Part shown: positions 47,246 through 57,885 of the stretch, one piece after another
Numbering within the stretch: the first letter of the stretch is position 1
Layout: every line of letters begins with the position of its first letter
Made by a program: the position numbers and the translations under genes
The notes under the pieces: generated by a model
The model's input: only the letters and a program-made list of their open reading frames with translations
What the model was told of the DNA's origin: nothing
The model's database searches: none
Origin: Notospermus geniculatus
Lineage: Eukaryota > Nemertea > Pilidiophora > Heteronemertea > Lineidae
Length of the DNA: 64,000 bases
Direction of reading: 5' to 3'
Assembly: GCA_002633025.1 (NCBI GenBank)
Contig: NMRB01000193.1
Span: 290,976-354,975 of the forward strand

Positions 47246-49998
47246 ACTTTATTAACAACATCGCCAGAAGGCTACATGATAAACCCCTACAAAGCCCCAC
47301 CGGTTAAATAATTCTGGGTAAGAGGAAAATTAGGCCTAAGGCCCAAAAACCAACAACTTTGCCCTCCTTGCCTCTTGTTCGCAATTACTTGTTATAATAA
47401 ACATGAAGAAGCTCCGTGTGGACCGATGTCTGTGGAATAAACCACTCGACCTGTGTTGTGTCGACATCGTAATTCTTGAACTCATTACTTTTCAAGTTGT
47501 CCATGCACCGTTTTCCTCTTGTTGACAGTTTCCATACCCAGAAACTGCATTGTGGACTAATTTGGTGGTCTTTTTCTCCTGGCGTGTGTGAGGAAAGAAC
47601 TGTGTTTTATCACCAATCGTGACCCATTGTGACTAACAAAAGAAACTATTTACAAACAAAAGTTTTATTTGTATTAATATTCATTCCATGTCGTAGCTCA
47701 CCTAATGGACGGAAAAAACTGCAGGTGACTAATTGTGCAACACCACGACGTTCTTAGCACGGATTAAAAACCCCTTCCCAAAAATATTGTAAATGCGGAT
47801 TACGGGTGACTACGGTCACAATTAGGGCATCACGCCCCTTTTGGAAAAGATTCTGGCTCCCCCACCACCCGAAACGTGGGATTTAGTACGTGGTATTGTG
47901 TGTTTAGCAGCAGGGTACCGTTACTAAGTCGAAGCTGCACCGGTTGTTTTTAAACTGTTGCCGAGTCACTTGGGCCTGGCATGCTTGCCAATGTCAGTTT
48001 CTATCGGATATCCTAAATAAATCAAACAAATTAATTGAGACAATACTAATGAATTCCGCTTCATATTATTAGTTATTGTGTAAAATCTGCTAAGGGTCAT
48101 TTTCCTCCGGGTGATTGATTAGAATTGGCCTGAGGCAACAGGTTAGGATACGTTTCTTCCAAGCTCCTGCCTTAATTATATCCCGTTGTGGAGGGAAATA
48201 TACCTCTCTCCAGAGTGTCTTTTTCGATCCTACAGTTTACCAACAAAAATTTGATAAGAAGTCTATCTACATGTAGTTGCGAAAATGGACGACCTTTCTT
48301 CAAAAAAATGACAGAATTTTAGAGGATATTCAGAGTTCAGTCATGCAGAGCAAGAAAGAACCACAGTAAAATGCAAAAATTTGAAAGAATGTGTGTGCCA
48401 AAAATGGACCACCTCTCTTCAAAACAATGAGATATTATTTTAAGGATACCGTATTCTAGAAAGTACAGAACTACATGTAGACAAAATCGGGTACCAATAT
48501 TTTATCAGTCAAGTAAAAAAAAGTCAAGATACAATCCATCCGGTAAATTTAGGTTCAACCAAAGACCTTCGAGGGACAAGATTTACGTGTTTGATCGTCA
48601 ATATCAACGCAAAAGAAGAACCGAAGAGGGAATTCAAATTAAAGTTCTTTGTAAGGCACTACATGTACATGTACTTCCGGTATTTGTAACGTACAACTTC
48701 CGGTAGCAAGAGAATCTCCTTTTCTGTCATTTTATGACGTCTCTGACTCAGGCTCGCCCACGTTTTCAGATGCTGGCCTAAAATGGAGGACTTGTGAGAG
48801 CAGGACTTTAGTAGACCTGCTATTTAATATTTCTAGAACAGGTCAATCTTGTTACACGATAAATTTGACAACGACTGGGAAAGAAAACGATACTGGATTT
48901 ATTGAAATCAGCTTTTTTTCCAGCGTATTACTGGACCGAAATGTTTTTTCAGGATTTTGAAACCAGTAATGCACTTAATGCTATCAACAGGTCACGAGTG
49001 CAGCCACTGGTAGACTGTAACATAACTATACAAAATCAGTACAGGAGATAATCAAACATTCTGGGATTTTATTTTACCCTTCTGTTGTTGGTAAATCATT
49101 GCAAGTGATTATTAGTATCGTGTCCAGTAGGGTTTAAATCGCACGTTTCTTGGAGTAGATTTGTGAAATATCGTATGGTGGTAAGTGTTGACGTCTTACG
49201 GCTCTTGACAAGGTCCCAGGAAGGTTTCTCATGGAATTATATCGTCAGCGGACCCAATGACCCCGTCAACTTCACCCCAGCGAGTAATTACGGGGTCTTA
49301 ACGGTTTACTGGACTAAGTCCGATTGTTATCGAACTCAGAGAAACCGTGTAATCTCTCTCAATAATAAATATTGAAGAAATGGCCATTTCTGAATCCTTT
49401 GTTGAAATGGTTTGTTTTGAAGGGTTTGTCAAGTGTCAATGAGAAAAGCATTAACGATGAGTGGATGTTACAGGGCGAGTGGCTCTAACTTTAAATTCTT
49501 ATATTTTCGGCGTGACCCCGGCTGGGAAATTTACTTCATTATTACTGCAATTCTGGTACATGTAAACGAAGTTTGAGTTGTTATGTTTCTTCGCATTTCG
49601 ACGTAACAGGTCGGGTTCAACCGGTGCGGGGATTTACTGGCCAAAATATAATTGCCTTTTGAACCCCTTTTAACGGTAAAAATCAGCTTTCTCATGTTAA
49701 AGACCGTTATTTATCGTCGGCGATAGTCGCGCGACAGACTTGATGCCAGGGCGATAAAGGTTTTGGGTACGATGACGGTAACTTTTTATCCCACCGGGTC
49801 AAGTTAGTCCAATTTTTGGGGGTGTTTACTCTGGTGAAAACTTAGCTGTCAACGATTATGGAACGTTCGAAGAGTCGTTCTAGTCTTGTGACGTACACAG
49901 CTGAGGAAAACAAGAGCAACGCAGCCTGGCATATACCCCAGACCGCGGTATGTTGTTTGTGGCCATGGTCCAGGTGCTGGTCTTTTAAAGGAACCTTC
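47246..49998. other. Mostly unique DNA, one diverged duplication
   Basis: AAAATGGACGACCTTTCTTC near 48283 and AAAATGGACCACCTCTCTTC near 48401 mark a 118-bp-spaced repeat. No supported gene. Confidence 0.45.
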
Positions 49999-50240
49999 CC
50001 CTCAAAGAGACAAACCCTCCCAAAAATTCAGGTTGATTACTGAAAGCGTTCTCAAAATATCTGACAGAAACCGAATTCAAGATGGCCACCACAGCCGCCA
50101 TCTTGGACGTGTGGCGGCCTCTCATAGAGATAAACCCTCACAAAAAATCACTGTTGATCACCCAACGCACTCTCAAGATACATGTACATATCTGTAACGC
50201 AAACCGAATTCAACATGACCGCCATCTTGGATGTGCGGTG
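49999..50240. repeat. Diverged tandem pair, about 120-bp unit
   Basis: Each half carries CCTCAAAGAGACAAACCCT-like sequence, AAACCGAATTCAAGATG and GCCGCCATCTTGGA. The 143-codon frame starting at 50082 runs through the repeat and is not treated as a gene. Confidence 0.75.
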
Positions 50241-51370
50241 GTGCCGGCAGTACACGTGGGGACATTCACAAACAGAAACAGTGATATAATATGTTACACC
50301 GGCCCACGCCAATGTTTTCGCTCACAGATTATTGATACCAATGAAATGAAGCTTCGTTCCTACGCGAAGGCTTCTTCATCAAGTACGTTATCAGTTTGCT
50401 TCGTTCAGATCAACCAACTAAAACTGCGGTCTTGCAGTGAAGGATTCTTTAGCAACTACGGGTTACCAGATTTGTCCCCCTTAGTGAACGCAATGCCTAA
50501 GGGGCTCTACTAGGAGTCGCCACCTCCCAAGGGACCAATATGAGGGGCTTAGCGGGATATTATCCGGCACGAAAAACTGTTTAGAAAGCCAAGTTTATCA
50601 GATAATACGCTACTGACGGTCGGTCCATTGTTACCAATCAGATCTTGTTAGGAAAAACCGCTAATATTTGTGATCAAGGTATTACTCATAATAGCACAAC
50701 ATCCTTGAGGAATAACCTTAGTATTCTCTTTCAAGGTCATTTCAAGGTCACCCCAAGATGACTTTACGAATGACCATTTTGCACGGTCCAAATGCACGCA
50801 TGCAGATAAATGTATCTCACCTACCGCCGAATCAGTCTTGAACGCTGCAGAGGCCTACAGAGCGTTTTGAGTCCAAACATCCTGTAGCCGTCAATTCGGC
50901 CCGATGTGTTCAGAAAATAATAATCAGTTCGGCCAACAGCATTTCGAGGTTTCACACCGGTCACAGTTCCATCCATCATGTCCATCCTCCAAAAGCATCA
51001 ATGCATGCATCTTCCAATGCACACGCAATGTGCTAAAATAGCGACACTTTACTTTCTCAAAGACCAATTCATTCTGATGCAGTGGTCAAGTAAAGGCCCT
51101 TCAATATGACTGGTTAGCACAGGGAAAAGTGGGAAGAATGAAGTCGTTTGACGGCTCGCCAGAATGGCACAACCGAGAGCAGTGATCCGGGTGACTGAGG
51201 TCATGAAATTGACACTTTGATAAGTGATCAAGCCTACTGACTGATTTTTTATACATGTAGGCCTTGGATAGCCAAGAAGGCTGGACGAGTAAAAGAAACT
51301 GACACTGTGGGCTGTGGTAAATCAGGCCTTGATCGTCAGTACAAGTGCAAACACCGTGCAACATAGCCTT
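50241..51370. other. Unique DNA with AGGTCA half sites
   Basis: TCAAGGTCATTTCAAGGTCA at 50731-50750 holds two extended nuclear-receptor half sites. No gene was recognised. Confidence 0.45.
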
Positions 51371-51638
51371 TAGGGCCGTTTAGACGACAGGCAAAAATCC
51401 ACATGCGATCCGATCGAATCCGATTGTGGTTCAAAACTCTCTGCGTGTAAACGCTACCCCATGCGGTCCAATGTGGATTTAAAATAGTCCCGAATCCACA
51501 TTGGACCGCATTGGACCACATACATGTACGACCACATTCAAATCTCGTCTAAACGCAAATGAGACCCGATGCGGGTCGATCGGATCCAATCGGATTGAAT
51601 CTGAATGTGTTTTTTGGCTTGTCGTCTAAACGGCCCTA
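51371..51638. mobile_element. 268-bp MITE with GGGCCGTTTAGACGAC ends
   Basis: TA then GGGCCGTTTAGACGACAGGC is mirrored by GCTTGTCGTCTAAACGGCCC then TA. Inside are paired words: GATCCGATCGAATCCGATTG against GATCGGATCCAATCGGATTG, and CCACATTGGACCGCATTGGA against its inverse. It therefore folds at several levels. There is no coding capacity. It is Harbinger-like in its end sequence, but only TA of the target is duplicated. Confidence 0.85.
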
Positions 51639-52583
51639 TAGTAACGTTTTTCAGTGAGGCCCGTGTGCCAGTGTGACATAACAATAGATTGAGGAATAAG
51701 CGCCGACTTGACAATGAGCGACAGAGAAACAGTGAGTCTGTTTCCCAGTGTGTTCCGAAAAATGGAAATCACACAGAAAAATGGCCACACTGAAAAACTT
51801 TACACGCCTGTAACTATTCCGGGAGGCTAGTATGTGCATGTACGTAAAAGTACACGGTATGCAATTCCGTAGCCTTTATTTATTTTTTTTAAACTCTTTT
51901 TCGACCACCTGCAGGCCGGGGAAGAATATTCAAAGTGGAAGGGTCTCTGCTAGCCATCTCAAATTTGCACCATTTTGCACCAATTGTGCAGATTTCCAGG
52001 CAAAACGATGTGGTTGTAGCGCTAACAACAAAACTTGGCATAATACAGAGATGAGACATTTCTTGAATTTGGCCAAAAGCACACGTCGCCCAATTGAACC
52101 ACCTCGTCTTCCGGTATCGACCAATATCAAATCAACGACCCTCTCAAAGAGGACCATGATTAAAGGAGACCTTTGGTTCGCCTTCCTCGCGTCTGCTACG
52201 TGAAGCAGCTCTCTTCCACCAATCTGCAAGAATTTGTCCAATCTTCGGTCGTCTTAATTAAAAACACTACACCTGTCGTCGGCAGTATTAGCTCAACAAA
52301 GGTGCAATAACTCGTCGTACCAACACCTTGCTAATCTGTCCAATCAGGCTCTTTGATTGTGCATCACAAACGTGGGATTACTAGCTTTGCAAGCGTTTTG
52401 TTGCCGTCAAGGCGAGAGTGGAAAGCCAGGGTTGCTCACGACGAAGCCACGCGCTTTAGGCCGAGGGAGACAATTTCTTGGCCATTGGTCCCCAGACATG
52501 CCAGACGTAAAGCACCAGTAATCAACACCTTCTTCACATTCTGAGACAGACTATGGGCCGTATTCTAGAAGCTTCCTTAAGTC
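51639..52583. other. Unique DNA, no supported gene
   Basis: Overlapping open frames on opposite strands at 51832-52241 show a stop-poor patch. Neither has splice or start evidence strong enough to call. A GGGCCGTATTCTAGAAGC, then CTTAAG, word at 52555 resembles the ends of the 43770 family. Confidence 0.4.
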
Positions 52584-52991
52584 TAAAGGCCCGTCTACAC
52601 GGTCATACATTTGTTCAAAACATCCTCATACATTTGTATGATGATGTTCATGGACAGATATTTGATTGTGTAGGCTGACATTGTTTTCCCAACAAACTTG
52701 AACAGCAACCAACATGTATGATGATGTTCAAATTTGTGTGACGATGTTCATGGACAAATGTATGATCGTGTGGACTGTTTTCCCAACAAACCTGAACATG
52801 TATGATGATGTTCAAATTTTTAGCTGCATGTTTCATCTTGCCAATGCAAAACATCCCCAAAAAAATGTGTGATGATGTTCAGGCACAAATGTATGATCGT
52901 GTGGACGGTTTTCCCAACAAACTTGAACATCATCCAACATTATCCTTTCTCCATCATACTTCATCATACAATGTCCATGAATGTTGGACTG
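52584..52991. mobile_element. Cluster of MITE ends, truncated by a gap
   Basis: AAGGCCCGTCTACACGGTC, then ATACATTTGT, opens the element. Inverse forms, ACAAATGTATGATCGTGTGG, occur at 52756 and 52887. TGTATGATGATGTTCA-type words recur at least five times and TTTTCCCAACAAAC three times. The right end must lie in the gap. It could be one element with internal amplification or several nested copies. Confidence 0.7.
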
Positions 52992-53434
52992 NNNNNNNNN
53001 NNNNNNNNNNNNNNNNNNNNNNNNNNNNNNNNNNNNNNNNNNNNNNNNNNNNNNNNNNNNNNNNNNNNNNNNNNNNNNNNNNNNNNNNNNNNNNNNNNNN
53101 NNNNNNNNNNNNNNNNNNNNNNNNNNNNNNNNNNNNNNNNNNNNNNNNNNNNNNNNNNNNNNNNNNNNNNNNNNNNNNNNNNNNNNNNNNNNNNNNNNNN
53201 NNNNNNNNNNNNNNNNNNNNNNNNNNNNNNNNNNNNNNNNNNNNNNNNNNNNNNNNNNNNNNNNNNNNNNNNNNNNNNNNNNNNNNNNNNNNNNNNNNNN
53301 NNNNNNNNNNNNNNNNNNNNNNNNNNNNNNNNNNNNNNNNNNNNNNNNNNNNNNNNNNNNNNNNNNNNNNNNNNNNNNNNNNNNNNNNNNNNNNNNNNNN
53401 NNNNNNNNNNNNNNNNNNNNNNNNNNNNNNNNNN
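52992..53434. other. Assembly gap, 443 Ns
   Basis: Longest N run in the window. It falls inside the MITE cluster that starts at 52584. Confidence 0.99.
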
Positions 53435-53544
53435 TACATGTATGTACAGGTCAACGTTTCCAAGTGAAACTGCTGTACATGTAAGTATCACTCAAATCGC
53501 GACTGGGGGTACGCTAGGGATTTCCGAAACTACATGTATTAAAC

Positions 53545-53877
53545 ATGGCGACCGGCAAGCAGGCGAGAAAAGAACTTTTCGTGAACATCAACCCCAGAGA
53601 TCGGCAAAGGGTGTCAGAAAAGAAACAAGCAATCAATTTTTGGCCTCAACTTTCGTTCAAAGCGCGATGCTGCGTCATCGCCGCGCCATTTGTGGAATTA
53701 GCAGACGATAAAGTCAGCAAGTTTCTGTGGGAAGAAGCGCCAGCAATTAGGCGTGGAAAACAAAGACGGGATAAAGAAGAGACCAGGGAGGGATTAGAGA
53801 GAATTGGTACCAGGGATGACATGAGCACGTCAACGCAAAGAACGAAAAGGGGACAACTTTCGACGAGTTCCGATTAA
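53545..53877 (+). CDS. 110-residue charged ORF, unknown product
   Basis: A good start context (AAACATGGCG, A at -3 and G at +4) opens a complete frame ending TAA. The N-terminus reads MATGKQARKELFVNINPRDR, a central part KARCCVIAAPFVELADDK is mixed, and the C-terminal 45 residues are rich in Arg, Lys, Glu and Asp. About 40 percent of residues are charged. There is no signal peptide or membrane segment. The arrangement is more gene-like than most frames here and could be a single-exon gene or a first exon. No domain is recognised and no polyadenylation signal was seen close by. Confidence 0.3.
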   Translation: MATGKQARKELFVNINPRDRQRVSEKKQAINFWPQLSFKARCCVIAAPFVELADDKVSKFLWEEAPAIRRGKQRRDKEETREGLERIGTRDDMSTSTQRTKRGQLSTSSD

Positions 53878-54543
53878 TGATACTTGCCGTAAAAATTCTT
53901 AGCATTTTGAAATCAAGATCCACTTACGGAAAAGGATTTTTCATTTCGAAATCAATTAATGGCTTTTTATGAGCATTCTCTCGTCTCTTGTGAGATTTGT
54001 ATCATCTTAGAACTCATCTTCTTCAGCAACTCTGTCACCTTTTGGTAAACTGCTTATTCGCTGCGCTGGAGCAGGGTTCGAAATACCATCGAAAAGACGG
54101 CGACTTTTGAGGGATCATTCACGCTGTCGGCGTCGGCTTATTTCAGCTCGAAAATGTTTACGAGTGGCATTCGCCAAAGACGACTTACCTTGACAATTCA
54201 AACGTGTCGCTAATGGGTGTTTAATGTTTAATGGTGTCATTAAGATAATACCTGTTGTGACAATTAACGATTTTGATTCACCAATTAAGATTATAATGCA
54301 CAGTCTTCCTCAAGGTGTCATAGGAAAGACCGAGAGCTGAACAAAGACGAGAAAAATTGAACATCACAGTCACCCTCGTTCAACGATCACTGTATCTCCC
54401 TATTAAAACATGCTACGTGACACGTCTGAAGGGGAAAAATAGGCTGCTCTCCGCCAAACAAAAAATAGCTAGCCTGCGCTGTCGTCAGGCTGAGTACCCC
54501 TCAGCCCTCATTCAGTTGAAGATGGGTAAAGTGCCCTAACATC
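53878..54543. other. Unique DNA, nothing recognised
   Basis: A minus-strand ATG frame ending at a GTAAGT donor near 54188 gives about 17 codons (MTPLNIKHPLATRLNCQ), but the start context is poor, so it is not called. Confidence 0.4.
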
Positions 54544-54845
54544 CACACCAAAAATGGTGATGACATGCGCGAAATGCGAATTCAAGATGGTGGCTGTGGC
54601 GACCATATTGGATATCAGAGAGCAACCAAAGTCAAAGATGTCAGGCTTGGCCCAAATACCCACACCCAAAATGGTGGTCACTGATGATGGCATTTTTGAG
54701 TTAATGCGCAGCATGCAAATTAAACATGGTGGCTGTAGCGGCCGTATTGGATCAGACCGCAGCCAAAATGAACAGGCTTGTACATGTAGTTACCTTACTC
54801 CAACGTCCGCAACAAAAACGGCAGAGATGTTTATAAGTTAATGCG
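54544..54845. repeat. Diverged tandem repeat, about 115-135 bp unit
   Basis: CACACC(A/C)AAAATGGTG, ATGCG...GCATGCAAAT-like sequence and GTGGCTG(T)GGCGACC or its variant recur near 54547, 54663 and 54800. Open frames through it are repeat products. Confidence 0.7.
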
Positions 54846-54920
54846 TGGAATGCAATTGTACAAGTAGACTGACAAAGACGGACTGACGGACATGGCATGT
54901 GACGACAATCCCGCAGCCCT

Positions 54921-54967
54921 GGTTGGGGTGGGAGTGGGGGTGGGGGTGGGGGTGGGGGTGGGGGGTG
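54921..54967 (+). repeat. G-rich GGGGTG microsatellite
   Basis: GGGGTG is repeated about seven times with small variation. Five or more G runs of at least four make it a candidate G-quadruplex. The proline-rich minus frame is an artefact of it. Confidence 0.9.
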
Positions 54968-55609
54968 AAATGATGCCCGGTAAACAGCCCAGGCATTCAT
55001 TTTGAAATCAGCAAGTCTCAAAGAGATGGTTTTAGAAATTTATTAGTAACAACACATGGACAGATAAGGCCAAACAAGAAAAGTACGTGGAATCATTTTC
55101 ATTTATTTCATAATTTGTGGCAGCACTATGTATTGTATGAACATTGCCTTACATAACACTAGATTCAGCCATAGCCCAAGTACGGAACAACACTTTTTCA
55201 TACACACTGATTGAACGTAATAGGATCCGAGAAGGCCGGTATTCTTTAAATATGTGGTGATATTTGAAAAGTTGTAGAATTATGCAACACTACATGACCA
55301 TGTCTATTATTTATTACATTGTATTTAAATACGTACATTTATGACTTTCTTAAAGTAACTGCGTTGAATATGGACTTATTAAGTTTTTTAAAAATTGTCA
55401 TAAAGAAAGGAAATTTCCATCAAGATTCAGAAGAAAAAAAAATACAAATTTTTGTATCCATTATGATCTGTTTGCCTATATATCCATTGTCATACAAAGA
55501 TTTTCAGCAGTTGGTTGTCGGATGAGTGTAACGTATAATTTTTAACGCACGGTTCCACAGTCCATGTTTCGTCATACAGATTAAAGCTCTTTCACTGATT
55601 GTTATGAAT
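54968..55609. other. Unique DNA, nothing recognised
   Basis: AT-rich, with no gene or strong repeat. Confidence 0.5.
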
Positions 55610-56445
55610 GTAGCTAACAAATGAATCACCCAAACACCAACAGTTTTTAACACCAGCAACTCAATATCTCATGCACAGCTGCAACACCAATGTTTCATCA
55701 TCTTGAATGAACTAACACGAAAATTATTGTCTCATGAACAAATGCTAAAAGCAGCAGCAATATTCGTCGTTTCCATCACCATCAAATACCCCCCCCCCCA
55801 CACACACACACTGCTTGCTATTAACACCAACGATTCATTATCACGCCAACTACTGCCAACACAGCAGATTCCATTATCTGTCACATGAACTGCTACTAAA
55901 ACACGGGCAGTTCATTATCCATTACCTCATGAACTGCTGCCCCACCAGCAATTTACCGTCCCTCCCTTACCTTACGAACTGTTAATAATACCAACAGTTC
56001 ATTACCCAATACATGAATACACCATGAACTGCTACTAACATACAGGCAGTTCATTATCCATTACCTCATGAACTGCTACTAACATACGGGTATTTCATTA
56101 TCCATTACCTTATGAACTCCTGCCAACGCGCAGGCATTTGATTATCCATCACTTCATGAACTGCTACCAATAGAGTCGTTGTCTATTCATGACTGTTGAA
56201 GGTCCCAAACTGTTCCTGTACATTGCAAGTATTGTCACCCTACAGTGAAAACTGCCCAACAGTTATGAATAGACAACAACTCCAATGACAGCAGTTCATT
56301 ATCCATTACCTCATGAACTGCTACTAACATACAGGCAGTTAATACTACCCATTACCTCATGAACCGCCGCAACAGCAGCAGTTCATGCATTACTCATGAA
56401 ATGCCACCCTAACACCAGCAATTCATCACGAGTTGACCTGCAAAA
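55610..56445. repeat. Minisatellite whose units form hairpins
   Basis: Units of about 44-50 bp begin ATGAACTGC and, after a 10-14 base loop, contain GCAGTTCAT, so each can form a 9-bp stem. They are joined by TATCCATTACCTC. At least eight recognisable units run from 55886 to 56430, with degenerate ones before. One unit has the changed but still paired stem GAACTGTT/AACAGTTC. A CA microsatellite preceded by a C run is at 55789-55812. Confidence 0.85.
56173..56282. mobile_element. 110-bp fold-back inside the minisatellite
   Basis: GAGTCGTTGTCTATTCATG, then ACTGTTG, is mirrored by CAACAGTTATGAATAGAC, then AACAACTC. It interrupts the loop of one minisatellite unit, and CCAAT lies on both sides, a possible target duplication. 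No coding capacity. Confidence 0.75.
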
Positions 56446-57255
56446 GTGTACTGCTGACACCAATATCATCGAAGCTCATAAACAAGAAATACATACTACA
56501 TGTACTTGAGTATTAACTAATTTAAGTACTGAAGCATCTAGACATCTTATGGACTTCATGTGTTGGGTCCTGATGCAAGTACGATTGGATGGCTTTGACT
56601 GTTATATATAAATGAGAAGACGACAAAATGGATGATGCTACTACCATGACTATGTGCATCAACTAATACATGTAGATGCATGAGTTTATGATGCTTGTGA
56701 GAATAATAAAATCGTTCCTTTTGGGAGGAAACCTACCTACCTGCATATGGCGCTAGGACTAAACGACTAAGTCCAAAATACCCTGGAAAATGTTTTTGTG
56801 GAGGACACAAAATTGACGATTGTATTATACAGGTTTGAAAGATAATCATTGATGGCCCATGGCCTAATAACGGTTTTCCTTGCTTAACCAGCAGCCATTC
56901 CGTTGTTAAGCTTCAAGTTTAGGCAAGCTTTATGTGGGCCATACAGCAGTGGTTTGATTACCACTTGAGTCTTTCTCGAGCAAGTGCTCTGAATTTATTA
57001 TTCTCTGCGAGATGAGCTTGAATTGAAGACAGACCAATTTCGAGAAGTATATACAACTCAACTCAAAATGTACAGCAGAGCCGTATAATGTTCTTGGAAC
57101 ATTTAGCAGCAAATTGGCACATGCTTCTATTGCCACAGAAACCATAACAAAGGAAAATAATGAAAGATGAATTGAGCGAGAGTATAACAAGAAAGGCAAG
57201 ATCATCCAACAAATAAAATACGTGTAGTACCCTTCGAGGCTACATTGATACTTAC
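56446..57255. other. Unique DNA, possible intron of the 57256 exon
   Basis: If the exon at 57256-57316 is real, this is downstream intron on the minus strand. The frame reads on through the donor for another 108 codons with hydrophobic runs, an alternative without splicing. Confidence 0.35.
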
Positions 57256-57316
57256 CAATCATTATATTGACATCGTGGACCACCAAGTGTGGCTCAAACT
57301 CTACCGAGTTGTCCAT
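57256..57316 (-). CDS. Candidate first coding exon
   Basis: On the minus strand an ATG with G at -3 and G at +4 opens MDNSVEFEPHLVVHDVNIMI and meets a consensus GTAAGT donor after one more base (phase 1). An in-frame TGA lies three codons upstream, so the ATG would be the true start. The next exon was not found. If the donor is not used, the frame extends to 56930 as a 128-residue product with two hydrophobic stretches. The donor is the main support. Confidence 0.28.
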
Positions 57317-57598
57317 CACCCATTGTCACCTCCCTCTGGGAGAGGTAATCTACACAGCCACATTCTTCCTCATAGAACAGACCAAAATATCATAGCAATG
57401 CATAATAAAATCATCAACAAAATAAATATATCCATAAATACCAGTACATCATACAAAACTAATTACAGAGTCCAGACAATAACAGTAAGAAGAACTACAA
57501 ATGTGGAAGAGAAGTTTGTTCATCCACAGCCACACCATCAAGGTATCTTCTTGAAACAGCCCAAAACTGCACAGCACGGAGATCTGTGAATATCTCAA

Positions 57599-57745
57599 AG
57601 GCTACGGATACACCAAACGCGAATTCGCGTGCGACAGGGCAACGCGCGCAATTTATGCTTTGATAGCCTTTGTTTGTGCAGCGGAAAATAACAAAGACTT
57701 TGACGCCCGCGTCAACGCATCGCGTTCGGTGTATCCCTCGCCTAA
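57599..57745. mobile_element. Harbinger-like MITE, first of an abutting pair
   Basis: GGCTACGGATACACCAAACG, then CGA, is mirrored by TCGCGTTCGGTGTATCCC, then TCGCC. The right flank is TAA, while the left is AAA. GCGGAAAATAACAAAG, then ACTTTGACGC, at 57681-57706 is shared with the MITE at 45089. No coding capacity. Confidence 0.85.
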
Positions 57746-57885
57746 GGCTAGGGATACACTGAACGCGATTTACCCATCGCGCGCGTTGTTTCTTTGTTAT
57801 TTCATGCCGCAATGCCTCCGAAACAAAAGAGATTCGCGCGAAAATCGCGCGCGATGGGTAAATCGCGTTCAGTGTATCCCTAGCC
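57746..57885. mobile_element. Harbinger-like MITE, second of the pair
   Basis: GGCTAGGGATACACTGAACG, then CGATTTACCCATCGCGCGCG, is mirrored perfectly at the right end, giving arms of over 40 bp. Exact TAA lies on each side (57743-57745 and 57886-57888), as expected for PIF/Harbinger. The minus strand has GCGGCATGAAATAACAAAGA, a variant of the core seen in its neighbour. Confidence 0.9.

Noticed and set aside
50082-50513. 143-codon ORF beginning MATTAAILDVW
   Set aside because: It begins inside a diverged tandem repeat with GCCGCCATCTTGGA words and lacks codon-level signs of constraint.
52802-53711. Frames of 167-280 codons around 53 kb
   Set aside because: They are translated through 443 Ns and have no meaning.
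54752-55021. Polyproline protein on the minus strand
   Set aside because: It is produced by the GGGGTG microsatellite.
55886-56430. CRISPR-like array of hairpin repeats
   Set aside because: Repeats diverge and the intervening text is also repeated. There are no cas genes, so it is a minisatellite.
57495-57812. Minus-strand frame of 105 codons
   Set aside because: It covers the abutting MITEs. Its openness reflects their GC-rich palindromes.
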